NCBI GenBank assembly: GCA_018335675.1
Contig: JAGXRQ010000096.1
Location: forward strand, 1 to 54,207
Length of the DNA stretch: 54,207 nucleotides
Reading direction: 5' to 3'
Source: Bacteroidota bacterium
GTDB lineage: Bacteria > Bacteroidota > Bacteroidia > Bacteroidales > UBA7960
A model generated the notes under the pieces. That model was not told the origin of the DNA. It was given only the letters and a program-made list of their open reading frames with translations, and made no database searches. Of the stretch, positions 8,153 through 17,080 are shown one piece after another. Each line of letters begins with the position of its first letter. The stretch's first letter is position 1. The translations under genes and the position numbers were made by a program.

Positions 8153-8197
8153 TAGTTTTGCGCTGCGTAAGATTATTTATTAATAATCTTACGCAGC
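8153..8197 (+). promoter_or_regulatory. candidate asnS promoter and 16-bp hairpin
   Basis: TAGTTTTG (8153-8160) matches TAnnTTTG. Directly after it GCTGCGTAAGATTATT (8162-8177) and its exact complement (8182-8197) form a perfect 16-bp hairpin with a 4-base loop, then TATTTTG. If the -7 is used, asnS mRNA would begin at or in this hairpin. Alternatively it is the terminator of the lipoprotein gene that stops at 8120. The -33 element is not clear. Confidence 0.6.
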
Positions 8198-8231
8198 TAT
8201 TTTGTATGGTATCAAATTTAACAACAGACAA

Positions 8232-9629
8232 ATGAAAAGAAGCATCATCAAAGACCTTTTGCAAGAAGGAAGCAAGCTAATAAACCAGCAAGTTAACATT
8301 AAAGGTTGGGTAAGAACAAAGAGAGGAAATAAAAATGTTGCATTTATTGAAGTAAATGATGGATCAATAATTCATAATATTCAGGTTGTAATTGATCTTG
8401 CTGAATATAACGATGAAGCAACAATGAAGAAAATCTCAACAGGTGCTTGTATCTCAGCAACCGGAGAACTTGTTGCGTCTCAAGGTCAAGGTCAATCTTT
8501 TGAAATTCTTGGCAAATCAATTGAAGTTTATGGTGAAGCTGATCCGGAAAAATATCCTTTACAGAAAAAAGGCCACACACTTGAATTTCTTAGAGAGATA
8601 GCACACCTTAGGCCAAGAACAAACACATTCGGAGCAGTACTTAGGCTAAGACATGCTTTGTCATTTGCCATTCATAAGTTCTACAACGATAATGGCTTCT
8701 ATTATTTGCACACCCCAATTATTACAGGTTCTGATTGCGAAGGCGCCGGTGCAATGTTTAGAGTTACAACCCTTGATTTAAATAATCTGCCAAAAACTCC
8801 CGAAGGAAAAATTGATTATGCCCAGGATTTCTTTGGGAAAGAAACCAACCTCACCGTTAGCGGTCAGCTGGAAGGTGAATTAGGCGCATTGGCACTGTCG
8901 AACATTTATACATTCGGACCAACTTTCAGAGCAGAAAACTCAAATACAACAAGACATCTTTCTGAGTTCTGGATGATTGAACCCGAAATGGCATTTTATG
9001 ACATAAATGATAATATGGATCTTGCCGAAAGATTCCTAAAATATTTGATATCATATATTTTGGAAAACTGCAAAGATGATTTAGAGTTTTTACAAAAGAT
9101 GTATGACAACGAATTGATTGAAAGACTAAGCTTTGTTGTAAATAACACTTTTGAAAGGCTAACATATACTGAAGCTATTGACATCCTAGTAAAATCAGGA
9201 CAATCGTTCGAATTTCCGGTTAAATGGGGTGTTGATTTGCAATCGGAACATGAAAGATATCTTGTTGAAAAACACTTTAAGAAACCTGTTATTCTTACTA
9301 ATTATCCAAAAGACATTAAAGCTTTCTATATGAAACTTAATGATGATGGAAAAACTGTAAGAGCAATGGATGTTTTATTCCCAAAAATTGGAGAAATTAT
9401 CGGCGGATCGCAAAGAGAAGAAAATTACGATAAATTGCTCGGAAGAATTAAGGAAATGGGAATTCATGAAAATGATGTTTGGTGGTACCTGGAAACAAGA
9501 AGATTTGGGACAGCACCACATAGTGGATTCGGACTAGGTTTTGAAAGGCTGATGCTCTTCATTTCCGGCATGGGGAATATTAGAGATGTTATTCCATTCC
9601 CTAGAACACCTCAAAATGCAGACTTTTAA
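8232..9629 (+). CDS. asnS: asparaginyl-tRNA synthetase
   Basis: The 465-residue class IIb synthetase charges tRNA-Asn. The N-terminal OB anticodon-binding domain (about 15-105) starts [20 protein letters not shown]. The catalytic core has motif 1 around [16 protein letters not shown], motif 2 [20 protein letters not shown] and motif 3 GFGLGFERL. The specificity-linked [10 protein letters not shown] is present. The frame is open from an ATG at 8202, which would add ten residues and sit 4 bases after the hairpin; ATG 8232 ([10 protein letters not shown]) matches the usual start and is preferred. Confidence 0.95.
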   Translation: MKRSIIKDLLQEGSKLINQQVNIKGWVRTKRGNKNVAFIEVNDGSIIHNIQVVIDLAEYNDEATMKKISTGACISATGELVASQGQGQSFEILGKSIEVYGEADPEKYPLQKKGHTLEFLREIAHLRPRTNTFGAVLRLRHALSFAIHKFYNDNGFYYLHTPIITGSDCEGAGAMFRVTTLDLNNLPKTPEGKIDYAQDFFGKETNLTVSGQLEGELGALALSNIYTFGPTFRAENSNTTRHLSEFWMIEPEMAFYDINDNMDLAERFLKYLISYILENCKDDLEFLQKMYDNELIERLSFVVNNTFERLTYTEAIDILVKSGQSFEFPVKWGVDLQSEHERYLVEKHFKKPVILTNYPKDIKAFYMKLNDDGKTVRAMDVLFPKIGEIIGGSQREENYDKLLGRIKEMGIHENDVWWYLETRRFGTAPHSGFGLGFERLMLFISGMGNIRDVIPFPRTPQNADF

Positions 9630-9786
9630 AACACTGTTGTAATTATTGTCTTGATTTTTAGATACATATATGTGATTTGATTATTTTTTCACATCTATTG
9701 ATATTAGTCATTTTCAACTGATTTTGTATTGTTTTTTTTATTAACTTGGTATCATAATTATCTAATTGGACTAAAAGAAATTCTCT

Positions 9787-11298
9787 ATGCTAAAGCAGAC
9801 TTTACAGCAAAAGATGTTGCAAAAACTTTCGCCTCAGCAAATTCAACTTATGAAATTGCTTCAGGTGCCCACTGCTATGCTGGAACAAAGAATAAAACAG
9901 GAAATTGAAGAAAATCCTGCATTAGAAGAAGGAGAAGACACCGATGAGTTCGAAGATCTTAACATAGATAATTCTGAAGAGTTTGAAGCTACTCTTGATA
10001 GTGATTCTGAAAATGAGGATGCTGATGATTTTAATGAAACTGAAATAGATTCTGATAATGAATTTGACATAACCGATTATATTGAAGAAGACGACACACC
10101 TCTTTATAAACTGACTATTAACAACACAAGCCCCGACGAAGAAAGAAAAGATATTCCTTATTCAGCTGGCATTAGCTTTAACGATATGCTAACTTCCCAG
10201 CTTGGCTTGAAAAAACTTAGTGAAAGAGAATATAATATTGCATCTGTAATCGTTGGCAACATAGATGATTCGGGCTATTTACAAAGAAGCATTGAGGCAC
10301 TGGTAGATGATCTTGCATTTTCTTTAAATATTGAAACTAATACAGAAGAAATTCTCAGACTGCTTCAAATAATTCAAGAATTTGACCCCGCTGGTGTTGG
10401 TGCTAGAGATTTGCAAGAATGCCTTTTGATTCAACTAAAGAGAAAACCCAACAGAACACCCGAAATCGAAAATGCAATTCTTCTCATTGAAAAAAGTTTT
10501 GAAAGTTTTACAAAAAAACATTTCGATAAAATAAAGCAAAGGCACAACTTTTCTGATGAAGAGCTCAAAAGTGCAATTGATGAAGTATTAAAACTAAACC
10601 CAAAGCCCGGCAACTCAATTGTTGAGACTCAAAAGCTCACACAATATATTGTTCCGGATTTTACAATTACAACCTACGATAATCAGCTCGAGCTTACATT
10701 AAATTCTCGAAACGCTCCTGAGCTAAGGATAAATCGCACATATGCCGAAATGCTTGAAACGATGGCTGAAAAAAAAGCAAAGGCCGATAAGCGACAAAAA
10801 GAAGCCTTGATGTTTGTAAAACAAAAGCTCGACGGTGCAAGATGGTTTATAGATGCAATTAAACAAAGACAGAATACTCTGATGGTTACTATGGAAGCTA
10901 TAATGGAATATCAAAAAGAGTTCTTTCTTACCGGAGATGAAACAAATCTAAAACCAATGATTTTGAAAGACATTTCAGAAGTTGTTGGCCTTGACATCTC
11001 CACAATATCAAGAGTTGCAAACTCCAAATATGTTCAAACTCCATATGGAACTTACCTTTTAAAATACTTTTTCTCAGAATCTCTGCAAAACGATGCAGGG
11101 GAAGAGGTTTCGACAAGAGAAGTAAAGAAAATTCTTGAAGAATGCATTGGAGAAGAAAACAAGAAGAAACCACTTACCGACGAAGAACTAGCTGCCATAC
11201 TTAAAGAAAAAGGCTACAATATTGCAAGGCGAACTGTGGCAAAATATCGCGAACAGCTGGATATCCCAGTGGCAAGGCTAAGAAAAGAGCTGAATTAA
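9787..11298 (+). CDS. rpoN: RNA polymerase sigma-54 factor
   Basis: The 503-residue alternative sigma factor. Region I at the N terminus is Gln/Leu rich (LSPQQIQLMKLLQVPTAMLE) and binds activators; a very acidic linker (about 45-100) is region II; the core-binding domain follows, and the C terminus has an HTH and the RpoN box ARRTVAKYRE near residue 485. Sigma-54 needs AAA+ activators, none of which is encoded in this window. The stop overlaps the next ATG by one base (TAATG), so the PAP2-like gene is translationally coupled. Confidence 0.96.
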   Translation: MLKQTLQQKMLQKLSPQQIQLMKLLQVPTAMLEQRIKQEIEENPALEEGEDTDEFEDLNIDNSEEFEATLDSDSENEDADDFNETEIDSDNEFDITDYIEEDDTPLYKLTINNTSPDEERKDIPYSAGISFNDMLTSQLGLKKLSEREYNIASVIVGNIDDSGYLQRSIEALVDDLAFSLNIETNTEEILRLLQIIQEFDPAGVGARDLQECLLIQLKRKPNRTPEIENAILLIEKSFESFTKKHFDKIKQRHNFSDEELKSAIDEVLKLNPKPGNSIVETQKLTQYIVPDFTITTYDNQLELTLNSRNAPELRINRTYAEMLETMAEKKAKADKRQKEALMFVKQKLDGARWFIDAIKQRQNTLMVTMEAIMEYQKEFFLTGDETNLKPMILKDISEVVGLDISTISRVANSKYVQTPYGTYLLKYFFSESLQNDAGEEVSTREVKKILEECIGEENKKKPLTDEELAAILKEKGYNIARRTVAKYREQLDIPVARLRKELN

Positions 11299-11921
11299 TG
11301 GACAAAATTGAAACAATAATTGCTAGAATATTCTCCTCCGTGTTTCATCCACTGGTTGTTCCAACCTTAGGAATATTCATCCTGTTTTCTCTTAACACTT
11401 ATATTAGCTTTTCTATTCCATCGGTTTCGCAAAGAATAATTCTTTTAATAGTCATTTTTAATACTGCAATTGCACCTGTTGTTTCAATTTTTATGCTTAA
11501 AAGAATGAAAATTGTAAAAAGCATACTCCTTGAATCGAGAGCCGAAAGAATTATACCAGTATTTATTACAGGATTATTTTACTTTTTTACTTTTTGGGTA
11601 TTAAAACAAGCACAGCTTCCATTTATTATTTACTTTTTCATCCTCAGCGCAACCATAATAATCTTCCTTGTTCTGATAATTACATTTCACTGGAAAATAA
11701 GTATACACATGACATCTATAGGCGGGCTAACAGGTTTTCTTGTGAGTGCATCAATGATATTAAAAACTGAAATTCCAATAATTATTATCTCAGCCATAAT
11801 TATCAGCGGACTGCTTGGATACAGCAGAATTAAACTTAAAGCCCATACTCCTACTGAAATCTATGCAGGCTTCATATTGGGCTTCAGTTTAATAATTATA
11901 TTAACTATAATTTTTACCTGA
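11298..11921 (+). CDS. PAP2-like membrane protein
   Basis: A 207-residue protein with about six membrane helices. Two late motifs resemble PAP2 phosphatases: SIHMTSIGG (SxH type, about 137-146) and SRIKLKAHTPTEIYAG (SR-x5-H-x3-E type, about 178-193). The first PAP2 motif (KxxxxxxRP) is absent, so phosphatase activity on lipid pyrophosphates or phosphatidyl substrates is possible but not shown. It is coupled to rpoN by a one-base overlap, and its stop is separated by only two bases from the stop of the convergent gene. Confidence 0.7.
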   Translation: MDKIETIIARIFSSVFHPLVVPTLGIFILFSLNTYISFSIPSVSQRIILLIVIFNTAIAPVVSIFMLKRMKIVKSILLESRAERIIPVFITGLFYFFTFWVLKQAQLPFIIYFFILSATIIIFLVLIITFHWKISIHMTSIGGLTGFLVSASMILKTEIPIIIISAIIISGLLGYSRIKLKAHTPTEIYAGFILGFSLIIILTIIFT

Positions 11922-11923
11922 TT

Positions 11924-12607
11924 TTAAAAAAGGATAAGTGTTAGACCTAAACTTATCGGGGTCATTTCCTCAACACTATTTCCGGAGAATACACTTTTAA
12001 GCGGATAAAAGCCAAAAACATTTATTCTTCCATAGCCTATTCTTGCAGTAATTCCATAAAAAACATCATCAACATTACCAAGGCTATATTCTCTGAATTT
12101 CACATCATAATTATTTCCGGCTAAATCTTTTCCAGAGTATTTACTGTAACCACTAACTAAGTAACCGGCTTTGAATCCTGCATGAATACGTAATGTTTTA
12201 GGAAGAGAGCGAACAAAAAATCTTGCCTCAATAGGAATACCAATATAATTTAAGCTAATCTTCGATTTTTTAACCTTTATACCATCATCAATAGCAACAA
12301 AATCAAAAACATCTGTTGTGCCAACCCTGGTGTAGATATGGCTTTTTGTATAAAAATTATGACTTGTATAATTTAAGCCTGCTGCAACACTGAAATTTGA
12401 TTTTGCAATAGGATAATCATAAAACCAACTAATAGAAACTCCCCTATCAAGTGATCCCGACTTAATTTCTGCAGGTTTGTTTTGCCAAATATCTGTGAAT
12501 GTTTCAATAATAAATTTATCTTGAGGGCGCATTCTTGTTTTAATGCTTGTGGCAAATGAGCTTACCCCCATTACTATAAGTAGTGCAAAAACGATTAATT
12601 TTTTCAT
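11924..12607 (-). CDS. outer-membrane beta-barrel protein
   Basis: A 227-residue exported protein with signal peptide MKKLIVFALLIVMGVSSFA. The mature part alternates short aromatic beta strands (FSVAAGLNYTSHNF, ISLNYIGIPIEARFFV, LRIHAGFKAGYLVSGYSKY) and ends in ISLGLTLILF, a barrel-type final strand with C-terminal Phe. This fits the PorT/OMP_b-brl group of small Bacteroidota barrels; the exact family is not certain. It is the last gene of the block that holds the TonB-dependent receptor, after a 104-base gap. Confidence 0.75.
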   Translation of the reverse strand: MKKLIVFALLIVMGVSSFATSIKTRMRPQDKFIIETFTDIWQNKPAEIKSGSLDRGVSISWFYDYPIAKSNFSVAAGLNYTSHNFYTKSHIYTRVGTTDVFDFVAIDDGIKVKKSKISLNYIGIPIEARFFVRSLPKTLRIHAGFKAGYLVSGYSKYSGKDLAGNNYDVKFREYSLGNVDDVFYGITARIGYGRINVFGFYPLKSVFSGNSVEEMTPISLGLTLILF

Positions 12608-12711
12608 TTTGAGAGAGTTTTATGTTATTTTATACCTTATTTCACTATAATTTCAACATTAAACAACAAATTTACAAAAATCTGAAGCCTTTTAAAAGAA
12701 TTATAACCAAT

Positions 12712-13521
12712 TTATTCAATAACTCTTGTTGTTCTTACAATTGATGCCCCATAAAAAAGGCCGAAAGCATCATTAGAAATATTTCCTCTTGGAGTTTTGC
12801 CACTGCCTCCCATTGGGCCAGCGCCGCCTGTCTCAAAAAATATTTCAAGAATATAAGCATATGCATCTTTTGGAATACTATGTACTTCGAGTGTCACAGT
12901 ATCACCTTGCTGAAGATTGAACTTATTAAACCAAGCATCAACCTCAAACCCAAATATATATATACCGTCAATAAAATCATCATTTGTGAATGTAATATTC
13001 TTCAATGAATCTGTCATTAAAACACCATTTTTATAAATATGGTACAAATAATTATCACCTTTTCCCGCAGGTTCCATTCCAAAATACAGAACTCTGAATG
13101 ATTCCATAAAAGGCTCCCATCGAAATGCTATTGAATCAACAACCGGGCTTCTTCTAATTTCAGAAGAAGCTTCATGCTTTTTGCCATCATAATCTATTTG
13201 TAAAAGATATGATTCTCCAATTTCTCCGTAAACTTTCTCTGTAGTTTGATAAATTCCGGGCTCAATTTCTTCAAAAAGAAATACTTCACCTGATCCGGAA
13301 ATAATTTTAACTGTTGCCCCAACTGCCCTCGGCGTTTGTTCTTCTGTATAATACTGAATTGTTTTTGATAGTATAGCAATTTGATAAGTGGTGTCGTTGG
13401 TCAATTTAACATCAACAACTAATCTTTCATCTAAATCTCCTTGCAATATTATTTCAGTCTCCTCAACGCAGGAAGACAACAGAAAAACCAGTACTAAAAT
13501 TTTTAAAATTATCTTTCTCAT
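12712..13521 (-). CDS. DUF4249-type lipoprotein
   Basis: A 269-residue lipoprotein; the signal ends LLSSC (Cys18) and is followed by EETEI. Features of DUF4249 are RLVVDVKLTND near residue 33, the beta-rich VGATVKIISGSGEVFLFEE and YLLQIDYDGKKHEASSEI, and a late stretch VTLEVHSIPKDAYAYILEI. Such proteins are usually encoded beside a TonB-dependent receptor, as here, and are thought to be surface lipoproteins working with it. The receptor is upstream across 210 bases containing a repeat block. The ligand is unknown. Confidence 0.8.
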   Translation of the reverse strand: MRKIILKILVLVFLLSSCVEETEIILQGDLDERLVVDVKLTNDTTYQIAILSKTIQYYTEEQTPRAVGATVKIISGSGEVFLFEEIEPGIYQTTEKVYGEIGESYLLQIDYDGKKHEASSEIRRSPVVDSIAFRWEPFMESFRVLYFGMEPAGKGDNYLYHIYKNGVLMTDSLKNITFTNDDFIDGIYIFGFEVDAWFNKFNLQQGDTVTLEVHSIPKDAYAYILEIFFETGGAGPMGGSGKTPRGNISNDAFGLFYGASIVRTTRVIE

Positions 13522-13649
13522 ATCTTTATTTTTATTTCTAATTTTTTATCAATCCCCCAATATTATCAATCTGCACAATCCATACAATCCTTAACCATGG
13601 TATATATCTCTTACTCCCGACATGACACTTTCAATCCATACAATCAACT

Positions 13650-13731
13650 CCCTATCCCCCTATACCCCTATACCCCTATAACCCTATACCCTTATACCCT
13701 TATACCCTCATACCTCTATCCCCCTATACCT
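13650..13731. repeat. degenerate CCCCTATA tandem repeat
   Basis: About nine imperfect copies of a 9-base unit (consensus CCCCTATAC on the plus strand) run up to the base before the stop codon of the TonB-dependent receptor. The minus strand, which is the receptor's coding strand, reads GGGG-TATA units. The same unit occurs in inverted orientation at 41767-41870. Confidence 0.9.
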
Positions 13732-16080
13732 CTAAAACTTAAAATTATAAGTAATAGCAGGTACAATACCAAATAAATAAACCATATATGGATCCTGCTG
13801 ATAAGGATTATCTGCATTCTGCCTGAAAAAATACGAATAAGGATTTTTTCTATTATATGCATTAAATACTGATATATTCCACGACCCCTTCCACTTTCTA
13901 TCTTTTCTTAAGCTTGTCAAAATTGTAGCAGAAACATCAAGCCTATGATAGTCAGGCAGTCGAGTACTGTTTTTTTCTCCAAAAACCGGAACAATTGTCC
14001 CCATATATTCATATCGTTGTATTGGCAATGTTATTGGTTTTCCTGTATGATAAACCCAACTTGCACCAATATTTATCCTTGGACTTATATCATAACTCAA
14101 TACTATTGAAAGATCATGAGGCTTATCATAATTAGATACGTATGGCTTCCCTTGATTTATTCCTGGAATTTCACGATATGTTCTAGACCATGTATATGCT
14201 AACCATCCTGTTAGTTTACCTTTTGACTGCTTTAACAAGAACTCTAATCCATAAGACCAGGCATCTCCTGTTCTTATCTCTCCTTCTAGCAGAGGATTTA
14301 GAATTACATTGGCTTGTTCTTTAAAATCTATTTGATTCTCAATAGTTTTATAATAAGCTTCAACTGAAAAATTAACTTCATTATTTAAAAAATCTCTAAA
14401 ATATCCGATTGCATATTGATTTGCAATTTGTGGTTTTACATTCGGGCTACTTGGAAACCATATATCCAAAGGAGAAGACATTTCAGTAAATATAGTTTGA
14501 TGAAGATACTGTAGCATTCTGTTATAACTAGCCTTAACAGACTGATTGTCAGAAATCAGATATCTAATACCTAATCTTGGTTCCGGACCATGATAAGTAT
14601 TATAAAAATCACCTTTGCCAAACTGTATTGTATCTGTTACATTATAATTTTCATCAAACTGATAAACGGTTGTTGGCCCTATACTTTGAAATATAGAATA
14701 TCTAATTCCATATTCAACCAGAATATTATCAGATAAATTATGTTCATTTAACAAATATAAAGCAGACTCTAATGCATTACTTGTAGGCATTTCAAGCTTT
14801 TCAAATGTTGATTCTTCTCCTGATCCCTCAATAATGCCAGGATTAAAATTATGGTAGGCTGAGTGAACTCCAAATTTAATTGTGTTATTGGTGTTTAAAA
14901 ACCATGTAAAATCATACTTAAAGTTAAATGCTTGTATATCACTTTTCCAGTCAAAATTTGTGGATCCCGATTTAAATCCCATCATGTAGTCAAAATTGCT
15001 ATATATAAGTGAGAAATTTGAAAATATTTTACTATTAAATACATGATTCCAGCGAAAAGTAGATGTTGAATTTCCCCATCCAATTTTAAAATCCTCTCCG
15101 AGGCTCAAAACATCACGGCCGAAATAACCCGACAAATACAACCTATTATTATTGTCAATTCTATAATTTGCTTTTGCATTTAAATCATAAAAATAAAGCT
15201 GATTACCTCTTAAATTTGTATCAGTAGAAAGATAAAGAAATAAATCCGCATATGTTCTTCTTCCGGAAACCAAAAAACTGCTAACATCAGTCTGAATAGG
15301 GCCTTCAACTGTAAGCCTACTTGAAATTGTACCAATTCCGCCTGAACCTTCATACTTCTTATAGTTACCGTCTTTCATCCTAACATCTACTACAGAAGAA
15401 AGCCTACCACCATAATTTGCAGGTATTCCACCCTTAAATAATTGAACATCTTTTATTGCATCTGCGTTAAAAACACTAAAGAAACCCATAAGATGTGAAG
15501 CATTATAAACACTTGCCTCATCTAAAAGAATTAGATTCTGATCAACACTGCCGCCCCTTACAGAAAAACCGGTAGAGCCCTCTCCGGTAGAACTAACACC
15601 CGGCAATAATGTCAAAGTTTTTAAGATATCAATTTCTCCCATAAATGCCGGCAAAGCTTTTACTGCCTCCATTTGCAAAATATTTGCGCTCATTCTAATA
15701 TCTGCAACATTACGATTTGCTTTCTCTCCTTCAATAACAACCTCTTCAAGAGATTGGCTCAAAGGCTCCATATCTATATTAAGCTGAATATTTCCTTTTA
15801 AATCAATTTTGAGAGATTTTCTCAAATATCCAAGATATGATACATTAAATGTATAGTTTCCTTTTGGCAACGTAATGCTATAAAAACCATATACATTGCT
15901 TACAACTCCCGTAGATATTTCGGGGATATAAATGGCTGCTCCTATTAGGTCTTCACCTGTTGAAGCATCTTTTATATATCCAGTTACGGAATATGTATCT
16001 CTTAAATTCTCTGCTTCGGCTCTGGATAAAACAAAAACAAAAAACATTAGAAATAAAATCTTTATAAATTCTTTACTCAT
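13732..16080 (-). CDS. TonB-dependent receptor with carboxypeptidase-like N-terminal domain
   Basis: An approximately 782-residue outer-membrane receptor. A signal peptide ending SRAEA precedes a CarboxypepD_reg-like beta-sandwich (about 30-110: GYIKDASTGEDLIGAAIYI, YGFYSITLPKGNY). The plug domain follows (VEGEKANRN, LTLLPGVSSTGEGSTGFSVRGG), then a 22-strand-type barrel ending FGIVPAITYNFKF with C-terminal Phe. It imports a large or scarce ligand driven by TonB; the DUF4249 lipoprotein downstream is its likely partner. The ligand cannot be told from sequence. ATG 16080 (MSKEFIK) is preferred over an ATG four codons earlier because it starts a normal signal peptide. Confidence 0.92.
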   Translation of the reverse strand: MSKEFIKILFLMFFVFVLSRAEAENLRDTYSVTGYIKDASTGEDLIGAAIYIPEISTGVVSNVYGFYSITLPKGNYTFNVSYLGYLRKSLKIDLKGNIQLNIDMEPLSQSLEEVVIEGEKANRNVADIRMSANILQMEAVKALPAFMGEIDILKTLTLLPGVSSTGEGSTGFSVRGGSVDQNLILLDEASVYNASHLMGFFSVFNADAIKDVQLFKGGIPANYGGRLSSVVDVRMKDGNYKKYEGSGGIGTISSRLTVEGPIQTDVSSFLVSGRRTYADLFLYLSTDTNLRGNQLYFYDLNAKANYRIDNNNRLYLSGYFGRDVLSLGEDFKIGWGNSTSTFRWNHVFNSKIFSNFSLIYSNFDYMMGFKSGSTNFDWKSDIQAFNFKYDFTWFLNTNNTIKFGVHSAYHNFNPGIIEGSGEESTFEKLEMPTSNALESALYLLNEHNLSDNILVEYGIRYSIFQSIGPTTVYQFDENYNVTDTIQFGKGDFYNTYHGPEPRLGIRYLISDNQSVKASYNRMLQYLHQTIFTEMSSPLDIWFPSSPNVKPQIANQYAIGYFRDFLNNEVNFSVEAYYKTIENQIDFKEQANVILNPLLEGEIRTGDAWSYGLEFLLKQSKGKLTGWLAYTWSRTYREIPGINQGKPYVSNYDKPHDLSIVLSYDISPRINIGASWVYHTGKPITLPIQRYEYMGTIVPVFGEKNSTRLPDYHRLDVSATILTSLRKDRKWKGSWNISVFNAYNRKNPYSYFFRQNADNPYQQDPYMVYLFGIVPAITYNFKF

Positions 16081-16092
16081 ATATAATTGCAT

Positions 16093-16466
16093 TTGCTTGT
16101 GTTGTTTAATCTTTAACTTCTATTCCTTAACAAAAAACCTATTCCTTTTGTTCTAATTATAAATATATTTATTTTTAATCAGCGTTCTTTTATGTTTTTT
16201 ATTTGATATGAAATAAATATTTTAACAACCAAAGCAAAAGTAAATACCTTTATGCAAGATATTTTATTGTTTTTATAAAATTTTATTAATCAATTGCATT
16301 TTGCACATATTTGATAATCAGTTGATTGCAAAACATGCCGTAGTAATTTGGATGTTTTTTTACTAAAAATATAAATTATAGGGTTTTACTACTTCGTTAA
16401 TATCATTTTTTTTTTAATTTAGCAACTTAATAAGAAGTCTTTTTTCAAAACTCAAAAAGTCTGTAT
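16093..16466. other. divergent intergenic region
   Basis: About 370 AT-rich bases between the receptor (minus) and the SiaB-like gene (plus). On the minus strand TACTTTTG (16242-16235) matches the -7 consensus, with about 155 bases to the receptor start, but lacks a -33 partner. I see no gene or strong inverted repeat. Confidence 0.45.
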
Positions 16467-17039
16467 ATGAAACTTAATGTAGGTTTAATCAAGTCAGTCC
16501 TTAATGTTTACGATGAGATGTCTCAAAATGGTATCAATATTGTTTATTTGGGGGAATTTCATCATCAAATTACTAAAATGTTCACTGCTATGGCAGAAGA
16601 TGACCTTGACAGAAAAGATGAAGAAAAAACTATTATCAGAAGAGTATATTCTGTAATGGTTGAAACTCTTCAGAATATGGCAAGACATAGCGATGAATTA
16701 GCTGACAAGTACAATATTGGCAGGGGTTTGTTTATGATCGGCAAAAAAGATGAATCATATTATGTTATTACCTCCAACAAAGTATCCAATGCGAAAGTAA
16801 AAACTCTTGAAGCTGCCCTTCTTGAAGTTAATGCAGCATCTAGAGATGAACTGAAGGATATGTACAAAAAACAAATGACTGACGGGAAAATTAGTGAAAA
16901 AGGTGGCGCAGGACTAGGCTTGATTGAGATAGCAAAAAGGACTCGCAACAAACTTGTATATGAGTTTCTTCCTTTAGATGAAAACAGTCAGTTTTTTATT
17001 TTAAAAGCTGAAATTAATGCTAAAAAAATCGATTGCTAA
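16467..17039 (+). CDS. SiaB-like protein kinase (DUF6272)
   Basis: A 190-residue soluble protein with a GHKL ATPase-like fold. VETLQNMARHS (about 71-81) is the N-box and GGAGLGLIEIAKR (about 150-162) the G-box. This matches SiaB-family kinases, which in Pseudomonas phosphorylate the STAS-like protein SiaC in a c-di-GMP-linked switch. Here neither a SiaC-like DUF1987 protein nor a PP2C phosphatase is adjacent; the next gene, recG, starts 41 bases later and may be cotranscribed. The target must be encoded elsewhere if the system is complete. Confidence 0.75.
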   Translation: MKLNVGLIKSVLNVYDEMSQNGINIVYLGEFHHQITKMFTAMAEDDLDRKDEEKTIIRRVYSVMVETLQNMARHSDELADKYNIGRGLFMIGKKDESYYVITSNKVSNAKVKTLEAALLEVNAASRDELKDMYKKQMTDGKISEKGGAGLGLIEIAKRTRNKLVYEFLPLDENSQFFILKAEINAKKIDC

Positions 17040-17080
17040 TTTTTCAAGCATCATTATATATAGCAAAAGAGAGCTAATAC

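Noticed and set aside
13650-13731. Possible CRISPR array
   Set aside because: The unit is only 9 bases with no spacers, and no cas genes are nearby; the same holds for 41767-41870.
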